A stretch of 64,000 nt of DNA. Origin: Celoporthe dispersa. Its lineage: Eukaryota > Ascomycota > Sordariomycetes > Diaporthales > Cryphonectriaceae. The DNA lies in NCBI GenBank assembly GCA_016584495.1, contig WAID01000007.1, forward strand, positions 3,520,001-3,584,000, in the 5' to 3' direction. This document shows positions 12,438 to 24,429 of this stretch, piece after piece (position 1 is the stretch's first letter; each line of letters starts with the position of its first letter). The notes below the pieces were generated by a model. It was not told the DNA's origin, did not search any database, and saw only the letters and a list, made by a program, of their open reading frames with translations. The translations under genes and the position numbers were made by a program.

Positions 12438-13841
12438 GGTCTTCTTGCCCTTGACTCAACTCGAACGACCTCGGGACTGGCTTGCTGACATGGCGAGGGA
12501 GGAAGGGAGAAGAAGCCCCCGCCAAAGATAAACGAATGCCGGGCTGCGCATCGCTTCATCATTAATTACGCGGTGAGCCACCCCAGCATTTTCTGGCTTG
12601 CCGATTGCGTCACATTGCGATTCCAGGTGGGCTACACCGGGAGGGCAATCTGCACTGAGAGTTACGTAAGTCTCGATAACCTACCATAGCACGGCGCCGT
12701 TGCGTCGGAAGAGGAGATCCCACTACGGCTGCCCTGTAAATACAGGCTATATGTCTGTGCTGTGGCCTGTATGGTGCTATCATCTTGTTAAATTACAGCC
12801 CGGAGGAGAGAGACGGAGAGATAAGACAGCGTTGTGCCCTGGCAGTAGCGATCCGTTGGTTGATCCACACCGCTAGCCACCTTCTGTTCTGACTTTAGCG
12901 CCAGGACCTAGCAGAATAAGCAGCTGGTGATGGTCTCGGATCACGGCAACCTCAAAGACAAAAACAGAAGGAAAAAGAAAGAAAGAGAAGAAAAAAAAGA
13001 CGTTGGGTGCCCTGTCTCTTCCCGAGTGCAGCAAGTGCTTTTATGGCAAAGTCTAGTTGTACTACGTAGTGTAAGAGGACCAGTCGTCAATGTAAGAGAG
13101 GAGAGAGAGAGAGAGAGAGAAACCCTTGTTTTACCAAATGAGAAGTGAGAGGACTGGAAACCTGGTATAGAGCTCTCGATGGGTTTCGTTACTGCGAGTG
13201 TCCTATAGGAAGAGGAAAGTGGTTTGTAGTGCGGAATAATCTTAGATGAGGGAGAAAAAGCAAGTGGTCTGAAATTAAGGATCAAGTGGCGGCTTCGTCT
13301 CTCGTTTCTTCTTCTTCTTCTTCTTTCCTTTTTTTTCACTCTTCTTTAAATGAAACAAAAGAAAATAAATCCATGACATGGACTTCCTGTTTCTAGGCAG
13401 TGGCAGCAAAGCACAGTGAGGCTTGCCCAAGAAGCAGACAGCAGACGGCTTGCGGAAGACTAGAGTCTGACGACAGGCACCTGCACAGCAAGAATATTCT
13501 GTGTATGACTGTTCGTGCACTCAAACTGAAACACCATGTAATTTGCATCATGTATGGTTCTTTTCTTGTGCCTCAGGAATATGCAGAGGTCAAACTTTCT
13601 TGATTAAGCTGGCATGATTTAAATCAACCTGCTGACATAACCCAGAAATCGACTGACAGGGGTAGCTGTACACCCCGCTACCCGACTTGCCTGACTACCG
13701 CCTCGCCCCAGCCCAGCCCTTGCTGATGCCTGCTATTGTTTGGTCAAACTGCTGCCCATCATCCCGCCCTTGACGTTCTGATTTCCAATCTCAACAACTA
13801 CTACACATTTAACCCTGTGGGATATCTCCCTCAAGCCCACC
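12438..13841. other. Divergent promoter region, carboxypeptidase and thioredoxin-PITH genes
   Basis: The 1.4 kb between two divergent starts holds both promoters. A (GA)n tract lies at about 13098-13121 and a pyrimidine tract (CTT repeats) at about 13306-13345. No additional gene is supported. Confidence 0.4.
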
Positions 13842-15074
13842 ATGTCCGCCTCCCCTACAATCCACATCGAGTCTGCTGAGCAGTTCAACCAGCTGCTCAG
13901 CAGCACCAAGGTCGTCATTGCAGACTGTACGTTGCCCGCCGACTCCCCCCTCCCCCCCCAAACGTGGATAACGGCACTCCTGGACAATCGTGACCAGCCC
14001 TAGGGAGATGATGTTTCCAGTCGTGTATATAATGCTGACTTGGCTTGGCTTTTTTTTCTTCTTCTTTTTACAGTCTATGCCGACTGGTGCGAGCCATGCA
14101 AAGCCATTGCCCCCGTCTTCGAGGGGCTCGCTGCCCGAATATCCAGGGCCAACCTCATCGCCTTCCTCAAGATCAACACCGAGGCACAGCAGCAGATCGC
14201 CTCAGCCTACGCAATATCGAGCATTCCCACCTTTATCGTGTTTCGGGATGGCAAGGTGGCCGAGAGGGTTCAGGGTGCCGACCCCACCAGGCTGAAGGCT
14301 CTCGTCCACAGGTTATGGCAGGAAGCAAAATCCGCCGTACTTGAAGTCCGCAACGGCGCCGGCGACCCCGCTGCCGGCAGCAGCAGCGGCGGCGGCAGTC
14401 ACGCCTCGGCGCTGGAATGGCGGGGTGCGGAGCTGCCGCGCGGTTACACCGATGTCACGGATCAGATCGAGATGGCGAGGACCGAGCTCCTCAACTTTGA
14501 CGAGGAGCTCGGCAACGTACGGGTGCTGCTCGACCCGAGCAAGCCGGGCGCGCTGAGCGGTGGCAAGAAGACGGAGAAAGACTGGGTCGTCAGCGATACG
14601 GATGAGCAGCTGCTCCTGTTCACCCCATTCATGTCTATGCTGAAACTGCACACCCTACAAGTATGTCCCCACTGGTGCCTCTGGCTGTACCGCTGACACG
14701 ACACCATGGCTGATCGAGACCCCTCCCCTGTACAGATTACTTCAGTCAAGGACGAGGACGAGGACATTATGCGGCCGAAGGTCCTCAAGCTATTCACGAA
14801 CCGACCCCACAACCTAGGATTCGACGAAGCAGAGAGCGAGACCCCCACGCAGCTGATCGAGCTGGTCGAGGGAGACTGGAACGCTGACAGCACGGTCAAC
14901 ATCCCGCTGCGGTTTGTCAAGTTCCAGAACATCAACAGCCTGGTCATATTCGTGGAGTCTGGAGAAGGAGAGGGCGAGAAGACGCGCATAGACCGCATCC
15001 GCGTGATCGGCGAGACTGGCGAGAAGCGGGACATGGGCAAGCTGGAGAAGGTTGGTGAGGATTCCGGTGCTTAG
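13842..15074 (+). CDS. Thioredoxin-like protein with C-terminal PITH domain (TXNL1 type)
   Basis: Exons 13842-13926, 14074-14660 and 14736-15074, all in phase, give 336 residues. The N-terminal thioredoxin fold (about 1-110) has the redox motif WCEPCK at residues 33-38 and the cis-proline segment SSIPTF. A glycine/serine linker follows (about 120-140), then the PITH domain (about 160-320; for example RPKVLKLFTN and LRFVKFQNINSL). TXNL1 relatives bind the 26S proteasome through the PITH domain and act as cytosolic/nuclear disulfide reductases. The active site reads CEPC, while most thioredoxins have CGPC; the acidic second position should alter the redox potential, which is inference. The ATG lies in CCACCATGTC. 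Confidence 0.93.
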
Positions 15075-18000
15075 GAGGCGACGGATACCATCACTCCTGA
15101 GCTCGGGCCTGATGCATCTTGATGGGATTATGTCTACCGCCTACCACTCTGGCCGGAGAAAGATGTCTCAGTTAAGCATTGCGAGTCTACATGGAACAAA
15201 GGGGATCAGATACCCAGCATGAGGAGCTGCAATAACTTTTTTTCCAACGAGGGATTCATGCCTTGGCGCGGAGCTCCCGAGGTGTCCCATCACACATCAC
15301 TACACAAGACGCGCGCATGAATAGACAAGGAGTCCAAGCAGAAATGATCCCATCTGTCTCCTGATTTCATCTCAAAGATATAATCGTGCAACGCAGGGGA
15401 CGGCGCCAGACGTAGACTGCTATGGCCGCGCAGCTTTGCTCCCCAGCCAGGCAGAACGATACATTCAAGCGCCAGCCCGAGGCAAACTTGTCACAACGTC
15501 ATGACATATGTTCCCACGACACCGGTTCCCTCGGTTGAAGCCCTCTTGAACAGCGAAAAGACGCGACTGACAGCACAGTCTGTGAAGGAAATGTCCGGCC
15601 TCCGCGCCACCACCCAGATCACTCGCGGTTCCCGTAAAGGAACCGACGCACACGACCTGAGGTGGGTGGGACTGGCGTGGAGAGCCGGCTGCAATTTTAT
15701 CGATCTGTGGCATAACTGACACTAGAGATCCACGGAGGAGAGTCAGGATTCGAGCAACACGGGTAATGTTTTTGAAAGTTATGCCGCCGCACGAAGAAAG
15801 AAAAAAGAAGGAAGGAAGGAAGCGAAGCTTCACAGCCGCCTCGTGGAAATTTTTATGCCTGGCGGCGCCCCCCCCCCGGCCCCCTGCAGTGGGTCCCCAG
15901 CTTTGGAGGGTCGCCTTACCGTATAGAGACTAAGCTCGGATTATCAAATCTCCCTGCTCCGACCTGGTGAGCCCGGTTCCTTCCCCATGCATTCTATCTC
16001 GGCTCCGGCAGATGGGGCTGAGAAGATTCGGTTTGGGTGTGAATGAGTCTTATTGCCATCTTCTTTTCCCGGAGCTCTCAACGCATGCAGACCCCGTCCC
16101 GCGTGGGACCTCGTGCGCGCCCAGGGTGTGGCCCGTCATCAATAATTCAATCTAAATCCCCGTCGATACCAATTTTCTTCTCCCTCCCAAGGTGACAGCA
16201 AATTACTACCATGGCAACATTGCATATTTTGGCCTCCCCCCTCTTCAACCGTGGTCCAATGGCCGACGGCGCGGGAAGGGTGACCACCAAGTGACACACA
16301 CAGGCGCGCACACACCTGTCCACGCAAGCCATGCACGCCATGGGCGCCATGGCACGCCGTCAGTCTGGTTCGGCTGCACGTCTGCCGGTTTAATCGGTAG
16401 CGGTCTGACGTCCGCCGCGGGGCTGTCGAGAGGGAGGGCTTGCACTGGGGCCCGATGGACCGAGCGAGGGGGATGGCCGACGGTCTTGTGGCTCCCTCTC
16501 ACCTGAGTTCAGTATGGGATTCGATGGCATCTAACAGATCAGAGACACCATGCCAGCTGTCCTCAAAGCTCTTGTGCACAGCACGTTGGTCCCAATATGG
16601 CAGAGGATTTCGATCTACAACCTGTCATCCCACTGGGCAACGTCATCCTCCACGGCACTAGGACGCAATTATTGGCACCTTTTAGCCAGTCACGTCTTCA
16701 GCAATGCCCTACAGGCGACAGTAGTCCCTGTCAAAAAGACGTGCTAAGTCTGAGACTATGCTGGATACCCTATGCAGGAGAGACTATCGTTGTGGGACGT
16801 GATAGAGGCAGTGCATGGTCCTCGTCATGTCTATGGCAGTGGTCACTCTCCTCGTCGCTGACCACATATCCCTCTCTCCCAGCAAAGCGGTCAAGGTTAG
16901 TCGATCACCATAACCGAGATCGGGACTCTACTCAGTCGCCTGCGACCATGCTGCAGATGTGTTCCGTGGTCAAGCCACAAGCGAGGGGCAACTCTGCGGG
17001 ACAGCTTGTCATCGCTACCGTACTTTCCTCGAACAAAGGGCTGGCTGTCCGCGGACCACATGCAGCCAATGCTTGCTCGTCACGGTTCCCAACCTCGACC
17101 GCCAGGACGACGGCCGTCGGCGCCCACCTTTCCTCCGATGGCAAGCTACCGAGAAAAAGTTCCCAAGCACCGACAGAGTTTCGCAAGAGTGCCATCCCTG
17201 TTCGGTCAAGCATGCCTCTTCGAGCTGTCAACTATTTGAGGGCTCCGTACACAATACAGATCCCAGAACGTCGAGCTGGCGTGGCCCGCCGCGATAATAG
17301 GATCATGAATCAATAAAGCCAGCCCTCTTGGCCCAATCATGGACAGCAGAAGACAAAAGAAGAAACAACCAAGGACCACTTTTGCGCATCACCTGCTCTG
17401 GAGGCGGCCTCGCAGATTGATGCAATATCTGCAGATTTGCTCTCATCTCCTGGCATCATGTAATCTTCAATCCATGACCCTTGTCAGGTCATGGCCTTAA
17501 GCTTAGATCGACGCTCGATTTCCGCGCAATCTCTCTGCGAATCACAGGGCCCCCACGGCGTGGTAGGCTTTCCTGTTGCGGAAGATTTGGTCGATTTGAT
17601 TACATGCTGGGTTCTCAATCGGTCGAGGAACCATAGCCAATCTACACTTTTCGGCCAGAAAGTGTCAACTCGGGGCCCCCCTGGTCCAGCTCATTTCTGG
17701 CGGCATCCTGTGCAAGCCTTACTGCACGGGGTCTGCTCGTACAGGACGGGTCTGTGTGTCCAATGTCGAACCGACGGGACCTCTTGTTCTGGCTTTTCAA
17801 TAGTACGCCGGATACGCCCAAAGGGTCATCGTGCCGACGCAGGTTTGATATACTACTCTACCGAGTCACTCTCTCCCTCTCTCTGGCCCATAGCCTCTGG
17901 CCTTTTTTTTCCCTTTTTTTTTCCTCTTCTCTTCTTTTGCTTGCCCAATACTACAACCAACACTCTCTTCTCGTCGCCGTCTGTCTGCTCAGATCAAGGC

Positions 18001-18666
18001 ACGAGACCATAACCTGCTTACTGCTTGCTGACTACGGTCCATGCCGCTGCCACGTCTCACCACATGGGAATGCGCAATAATATATTATACTTCCCACATC
18101 TCAGATATTTCTTCTCCAGAACCCCACACCGGCCTCTCTCCCTCCCTTGATAGCCCAAGCCAGGAAGCTTGGAAAACCCACCCGCCTATACTTTGATCTG
18201 CGGGGCCTGGGTGACAAGCAACTAGTATAGACGCCGATCCCTAACCTAAGTACTGATTATACTTAAGTGAGGGTGAACTCGCATTGGGCTGGGCACGCGA
18301 GCTGGAGTACTAAACGAGTTTGCCTGGGAAACTATCTATCCATTCTTCTCCTCTCTTCTTCTCTCGTCTGAACCCCCCGGGCTGGACCATCTCACCACCA
18401 CGACGGACCGCACGGGTCTGGCGGCGCTGTCGTGTCGTGTCGTGTCGTCTTTGGATCAACTTGTCTTTCTGACGTGGCCGACAGACAAAGTGAGAACTGG
18501 ACGAGACACGGCTGTTCGTGCGACTATTGACAGAAAGCAGCAGCAGCGGGCAACACAGCAAACATCTCGCAGCCAGGGGAGACGAGTGAGATGTTTGCCT
18601 CTGAGCCGAGCTCTAATTTCCTCCCCGCCGTCATACCTACTCGAATCCCTTGACCCTTCTACCACC
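15075..18666. other. Intergenic, 3.6 kb, with no supported gene
   Basis: This holds the 3' region of the thioredoxin-PITH gene and the promoter and leader of the 2EXR gene. A GTCGT repeat (GTGTCGTGTCGTGTCGTC) lies at about 18428-18449. Open frames at 16597-17316 (239 codons) and 17491-18012 lack recognisable domains and look random. AT-rich and GC-rich patches alternate. Nothing else is seen. Confidence 0.35.
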
Positions 18667-19971
18667 ATGAATGCCCCGACCAAGACGGAGACGACCACAT
18701 CAGCCTCGCTCCTACCACCTCTCCACATCTCACCCAAGATGACAACACCCACCACCCTGCACAGATTCAGCCTCCTCCCCCCCGAGCTGCGGAATATCAT
18801 CTGGGAACTGTCCCTTCCCGAGCCTCGCGTCTTCGACATATACCCAGCCTCGGCATCCCAAAAGACCCTGCCCCAGCAGGGCCTCCGCTTCGCCAATCTA
18901 TACACCGAGCCACCGCCGGCCCTTGCCGCTGTGTGTCAAGAGTCTCGCTCTCTGGTCTACCACCACTACCGGGCCCTGACGCTGGGGGGAACGACAAAGT
19001 ATGTCGACCTGAGCAGGGACATGCTGATGCTGGAGTCATGTCTCTTCGGGCGGGATCTCATGCGCACGCTCCTGTTCATGAGCCAGATCCCGCTGATCAG
19101 GGACAACCTGCAGAGACTGGCGTTTGGGACGTCCTTTGGCGTGCATACGGGCGTGTGGCACCCTGTGCTGGGCTGGAAGAAGCTGACGAGGAGCAACATG
19201 GGGAAGTTCCTGCAGCGGCTGGGAGCATTCCCCGTGCTGGAGCGGCTGGTGTTCGTGGTCCACCAGGAGATGCAGTTTGAGGTCTCCGAGATGCCCTCGC
19301 CCAAGGCCCTCGGCTCGGTGATGGGCCAGTCCGCGTCCGATGTGGACCTGGTGCGGAACGCCACGGTGTACCAGGCGGGCTCGAGACCACCTCCGCCGAG
19401 GGTCTTGCCCGGCAGCAGAGACTCCAGGCTGTCGACACCTCCCACCACCCCTCGAAAAACCCCACAGACACCAACCTCGCCTTCGGGTCCCCTGGATCCT
19501 GCCTTCTACCTGATGGGTAGCGACGGTGGCAATAAAGGGCACTTCTACCGCGTCCCGTGGACGACCGAGAAACCGTGGCTGCCGCATGCCAATGACATCG
19601 CCTACTATCCTTCTCCTGCAGCCGATGAGGATGACAACAGCATCGACGCTGCTCACCGAAAAGATGAAGAGCCGTCGAAACACACGGGGGGCTTTTTACC
19701 GACCAGCGACGACTGGGTGCGCTTCCGGCGGGCCTTGAGGCGCGCAATGGAGACCGGGCTGAAGCTGGGGCTCGCGGACTCGGCGGCGAAACCGTGCACA
19801 TTCGGGAAGCGGAAACGGACGGGCGAGGTGGGAGATGGGGTGGGGGAGGACAGGGACGTGCAGCTGCGGACATGGAAAAAGGTGCCGAAGGTAGTGATGT
19901 TGGAGGGAGGGTGCGAATTGCCAGCGATCGAGGGCGCAAACCTTGTGTGGCGGTATTCGTTGCCGACCTGA
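18667..19971 (+). CDS. 2EXR-domain protein of unknown function
   Basis: A single-exon gene of 434 codons. The first ATG with a strong context (CTACCACCATGAAT) is at 18667; the open frame extends upstream, but that part is leader. Residues about 38-75 (HRFSLLPPELRNIIWELSLP) match the start of the 2EXR family, an F-box-like fold greatly expanded in filamentous fungi. The fold continues through AAVCQESRSLVYHHY and the KYVDLSRDML segment. A Pro/Thr-rich insert (about 250-290) and a basic segment (FGKRKR) follow. 2EXR proteins are often found near F-box genes, and their biochemical role is largely unknown. No frame break is seen. Confidence 0.85.
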   Translation: MNAPTKTETTTSASLLPPLHISPKMTTPTTLHRFSLLPPELRNIIWELSLPEPRVFDIYPASASQKTLPQQGLRFANLYTEPPPALAAVCQESRSLVYHHYRALTLGGTTKYVDLSRDMLMLESCLFGRDLMRTLLFMSQIPLIRDNLQRLAFGTSFGVHTGVWHPVLGWKKLTRSNMGKFLQRLGAFPVLERLVFVVHQEMQFEVSEMPSPKALGSVMGQSASDVDLVRNATVYQAGSRPPPPRVLPGSRDSRLSTPPTTPRKTPQTPTSPSGPLDPAFYLMGSDGGNKGHFYRVPWTTEKPWLPHANDIAYYPSPAADEDDNSIDAAHRKDEEPSKHTGGFLPTSDDWVRFRRALRRAMETGLKLGLADSAAKPCTFGKRKRTGEVGDGVGEDRDVQLRTWKKVPKVVMLEGGCELPAIEGANLVWRYSLPT

Positions 19972-21029
19972 CCTCAGGTTCACAAGTTTTGCACATATAT
20001 AAAAATATATACATAAATAAATATTGGTTTTGTTCTTTTTTTTCTTTCCCTTCTTCCTCTTTTGCCGGCCTCACTAAGACCCAATACCACTTGCATTGAT
20101 TGGAACCAGGAATGCAGCTTCAAGAAAGTAGCGACGCGGCATCCTCGCTTTGCTCAGGGCAGCGCGGTGTTGAAAAAAAAATAAAATCATATGGCTGCTC
20201 GGCCGCCAGAGGCACTATACATGAATAAGTACGCAAGCGTACTCTCGAATCTGAAAGGTTTCATGTAGATTACTTGCAGGTCAGGGCGCATTGGTGTCCA
20301 GGAGTGCGCAGTTGATCGACGGATTCGCGTTTCCTCATGAGCTAGTACTGTGGTGGTCTGTATTGTTATTCTCTCATGGTCTCTGTAGGCCCAACCGAAG
20401 TAGTTACAGGTTGGAAAGCATTTCAGAGGAGGCTGTGAGTACCTAGGAAGCAGCCTATCCAGAGTGGTCCATGGCAACTCATGAGTGAGAAAAAGGACTT
20501 GTATTGTGGCTTGTCTTGAAGTCTTCAACCGCATTCTCGTGAACTGCTGATTATGAGGAATCAAGTTTCCTTAGCTAGGAGCTGCGTGCAGAATGATCTC
20601 TTCTAAACACATGTAACTGGACGGAGTGTATATCACACCCTAGGACGTTGGAATTGCTGATCGCAGTCATTGTAGACAGTAGTTCTCTCCAATCAGGTTG
20701 AGTTTCCTCTGAAGGCTATCCTCGCCGCGTGCTTGTAATTTTTGCATAGCAACACACATCTTCACTGCACCTCTAGGCTAGGTTAGAGGCATCAGTTAGG
20801 TGGCGAGCCAGAGATGTTGATGGTGGTAGGAATGTGTTCACGTTTGAGGATGGCGTTGGCTAGACGTGCCAATGATGGCTTGGATAAAGTAATAAATATT
20901 ATCGTTTCTATAACTCAATACGCTTTTGTCTTTTCTGTGCTCAGCGGTAAGATTAGGAGCCCACGTCAATGCCTAGCTACGCAAACCTTACACACAAGCC
21001 TAGCATCAACTCCCCTCTTGCGCCTGTCG
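19972..21029. other. Intergenic, converging 3' ends
   Basis: AT-rich sequence (for example about 19995-20030) between the 2EXR and MFS stop codons. No RNA, repeat or gene is recognised. Confidence 0.35.
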
Positions 21030-22636
21030 TCACTCAGCCTCTTCTTGTACCAGCTCCCCTGGGGCCCTGCCGTTCTTCCCCTTCTCCGGCAGCCACCTGA
21101 CGATCAGCGTGTACCAGACGGCCAGCACGGTCAGCAGCAACCAGATGGCATACCCCCAGAGCCACTGCGTCCGCGCCCCCAGCGCAAACAGGCTCGTGAA
21201 CAGCGCGGGCGCAAACGCCCGCGTGAGGCTCACTCCGGCCAGGGCGACGGAGTTGAGGGTGCCCAACACCCGGGCGCTGGGCGAGACATCGTTGAGGGCG
21301 AGCTGGATGGCGGTGAAGGCCATGCTGACGCCGCAGCCGATAGCTTGGAAGGCGGGCGCGACGGCCCAGAAGGCGGCGACGTCGCCGTGGCGCAGGAGGA
21401 CGTTGCCGACCGGGGTGAGGGCGAAGAAGAAGGGTAGGCCACGGCACAGGCACGGAGGACGCCGTTGGTGCCGATGCGGCGGTGCAGGAGCGGGAAGGCG
21501 AGGAGGAGCCAGAGGGCCTGGGCGGCGCCGTTGATGGCCATCATGATGCTGATCTGGTAGGGGAGGAGGCCGAAGCCGCCCAGGCGCACGGGCGAGAAGA
21601 GGAAGACGGGCACGACGGCCGTGTAGGCGAAGGCGAGGAGCATGATGTGGCAGTAGATGTAGAGGACGATGCTGACGCCTGGCGCCCTGAGGATAGCGAG
21701 GATGCTGGGCCGTTCGTCCTTGGGCTTGACGGCCACGCTGCCGCCGTTCTCAGTCGTGGTGGTGGTGGTGGAAGAGGAGGAGGTGGTAGTAGTGGTGGTG
21801 CGTTCGCCTCTGTCTAGCGTCTCTCTGACGAAGAAGGAGCACGTGACGGCGCCCACGAAGCCCAGGCCTGCGATGACGAAGCTGGAGAGGGCATATGGAT
21901 AGTCGAGGAAGAACTGGCTGTGCCCAAAGAGGCCGGGGTACTGATGCGCCGGGTCGGCCAGCGCCCCTCCGAGGATGGGACCCAGCAGGAGGCCGAGGTT
22001 GCCCGAGAAGGCGAACCAGCTGAAGGCGACGGCCTGGGTGCGAGGGGACGAGATCTCGGTGATCATGGTCCTGATGGTGACGATGGTGCCGGCAAAGACA
22101 CCTGCGATGCAGCGGAAGAGGATCATCTGCCCCAGGGTCTTGGCCGTGCCGAAGATCGAGGTCGCGACGGAGACACCGACAAGGCTGGAGACGAGGACGG
22201 GTTTGCGGCCGATGCTGTCGGCAGCCTTGCCCCAGAAGACCATGACCAGCGCCTGGGTGAGGGAGAAGAGCGACTCGATGAGGCCGGAGTAGAAGCCCAC
22301 GTCGGCGTCGGCGAGGTGGCCGTTCTCCTGGGCCATCTGGTTGATGTAGGGGAAGATGGAGAAGAAGGCCATGGGCTCGATCACGCGCGCAAAGCACAGC
22401 CAGAAGAGCTGCCACTTGGGCAGGGGCTGGTCATCACCGCCGCCGTCGCCATCGTGGTCCTCCCGCCCTTCCTCTTCATCGGCTGACGAGGTATAACTCG
22501 AGCTGGATCCGGCGAGGGTTGGCGAGTCGATGGACACTGCGGCGGGGTCAGCCGCCGGGGCAACGTCTTTGGTCACGAGGAGCGGTGTCCGCTCTGTGGC
22601 CGAGATGGCAGCACCGTTGTCTTGGTCGCTGGCCAT
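21030..22636 (-). CDS. Major facilitator superfamily transporter, ZIFL/YCR023C-like (one frame break)
   Basis: The start is ATG at 22636 (CAACACCATGGCC); an upstream in-frame codon at 22669 has poorer support. The cytosolic N-terminus holds acidic and serine stretches, then 12 predicted membrane segments begin at FWLCFARVIEPMAFFSIFPYINQ. MFS signatures are visible: GKAADSIGRKPVL after segment 2 and RCIAGVFAGTIVTIRTMITE in segment 4. The closest type I recognise is the zinc-induced-facilitator-like or tetracycline-resistance-like group, drug/H+ antiporters of vacuole or plasma membrane. A one-base deletion in the G run at 21432-21434 (a C run in the coding sense) breaks the frame after RACAVAY; restoring one base gives a continuous 535-residue protein ending QEEAE. 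The substrate is unknown. Confidence 0.85.
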
Positions 22637-23270
22637 GGTGTTGCGGCAGCTGTCTGCACTGCGATTCACTTGTGTCTCATGAGGGAGGCTGAGCGCGGAG
22701 GCGGAACAAAGGAAGCAGACGGTTGTGGTAATTCCTTCGTTCTAAGAGCTAAGAAGCACCAAACCCGGTACTATAGGTGACAAATCCCGGTAAACGCCCG
22801 ACCGAGCCCTAAAATAGCTGGGAACTACTTTTGTCTCCCAGGGCGAGAATAACACTCACGACGAGGCCATCATCATAAGTTTCAAAGTAATTACATTCAC
22901 AGACACTACATGCATTCTATATGTATTTAGCCTCGTTATATCGGGGCTAGGTAGCACACACATAGCCGCCCTGCAGTAAATGCAGCAGATCTATAAAGAG
23001 ATGACAGGTCAAATATGAGGTAGGTCTATATAGACTGCGGCCAAGTGACATCTATTGCTTTGTGATGAGGATGCGCGCAGTACTTTACATGCACGCGAAA
23101 TATGAAAAAAAAAAAAAAAAAGGTGGTAAGGAGAGAAAAAGGAGAAAAATAAAAAGGGAAGAGTGCCACAGCGCTGCTCATCGCCGAACACAGGCAGGAG
23201 GCTCCTGGTCAGCAGCGCAACCGACAGAATTGAGACGTCTTGCTGTATATGACATGAACGTTAAATGTTG

Positions 23271-23329
<59 letters not shown>

Positions 23330-23465
23330 GGATGCTCGAGGATCGAATATTATTAGAGCCAGCCGATTCCTGCTCCTTTCCCACACACCTTCATCCCAAA
23401 CGCCATGCTAAATTTAATAAAAAAAAAAGTTGTTTCCATTTATATGAGGTAGCCGTGCGTGGTAT
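22637..23465. other. Intergenic: MFS promoter and 3' flank of the J-protein gene
   Basis: Contains an A-rich tract at about 23103-23160 and the AT/GT microsatellite listed separately. No gene is seen. Confidence 0.35.
23270..23328. repeat. Compound (AT)n(GT)n microsatellite
   Basis: About ten AT units run directly into about eighteen GT units. It is likely length-polymorphic and a good strain marker. Confidence 0.95.
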
Positions 23466-24429
23466 TCAAACCCCAACGGCATGACTGAAAACCCTGGCAG
23501 CCAGCTGGCTGAGAAGTCTCGCCCTGTCGCCCTGTGGCAGCTCCTGTGATAGGAAGTTAGCACCGCTTGTTGGGAGAGGGACCATGAAGGAAAATCGCCC
23601 GCGCTTACCTGAAACACGGCATAGACGCTCTTGCCCTTCGCATCCCGGATCGCACCCAGCCTGTTGCCAGCCACAGCACCCGCCAGCAGGCCCGGAACGT
23701 TGGCGATGATGAACCCCAGCGCGCCCCCGCTCGCGCCGCCGAGCATCCCCCAGAACCGGCCGTTCGCCGCCCCGTCGGGGTCCGCCATCCCTTGCTCCCT
23801 GAGCATCTCCTCGAAGACGTCGCCGAACTGCTGCTCCTCGGCATCTTGTCTCGTCTGCTGCTGGCCACCCGTGTTCCCCTGCTGCTGCTGCTGCTGCTGC
23901 TGCTGGAAGAAGTTCCACGCCCAGCTGAAAGCGGACTGGTTCGCGCCGGCGCCATCAGCTCCAGCCCCAGCCTCCGCGAAGGGGTCGCCGCCCGCGCCGG
24001 CCTGGGAGGTCGAGGAGCCGCCGTAAAACTTGCGCTGGCTGTCGTATTCCCTGCGCCGCGAAGCGTCGGACAGGGTGAAGTAGGCGTCGTTGACCAGCTG
24101 GAACCTGCGCGTGCGCTCAGGGCGCTCAGGGGAGTCGGCAGGGACGCGGTCAGGATGGGTCTTCAAGGGCGGCGCTGCCAAAAGGTTGCTGTGTTAGCTG
24201 GGGGCTTATCTGGGGGGAGGTGGCCGAGAGGAGGGCTGGGCGTGGGGTGCTTGACGTACCGCTTGTAGGCATCTCGGACCTGCTGGGTTGTCGCTGTCTC
24301 CTGGATCTCGAGGATGGCATCTAGGTACGGTGGTGGTCAGCCTGGATTCAGCCTGGCGAGGACGCAGGAAGAGAGGCGTGGTCAGGGTAGAGCAGGCGTA
24401 CAGTAATTTGGTGGCGGTCCGGACGCCAT
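23466..24429 (-). CDS. Small J-domain protein with glutamine repeat and glycine-rich hydrophobic tail
   Basis: Minus-strand exons 24429-24402, 24320-24260, about 24174-23609 and 23543-23466. The start reads MASGPPPNYYAILEI. The J domain spans about residues 8-75 with the HPD motif in KTHPDR. A Q9 run encoded by CTG/CAG triplets follows at about residue 138, then a glycine-zipper-like hydrophobic segment (GGALGFIIANVPGLLAGAVAG) and a short soluble end (ELPQGDRARLLSQL). The likely role is an Hsp70 co-chaperone; partner and compartment are unknown. With the acceptor at 24175-24176 a one-base excess in CCC at about 24167-24169 must be removed to give canonical helix II (YKRAALKTHPD; 243 aa). With the acceptor at 24189-24190 the frame is open without change but inserts about five residues before HPD (248 aa). 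Confidence 0.8.
23879..23908. repeat. CTG/CAG triplet repeat in the J-protein gene
   Basis: Tandem CTG on the plus strand encodes the polyglutamine run of the J protein. Confidence 0.9.

Noticed and set aside
16597..17316. 239-codon open frame on the plus strand
   Set aside because: No domain, random-looking composition, no supporting splice sites; lies in a long promoter/3' region.
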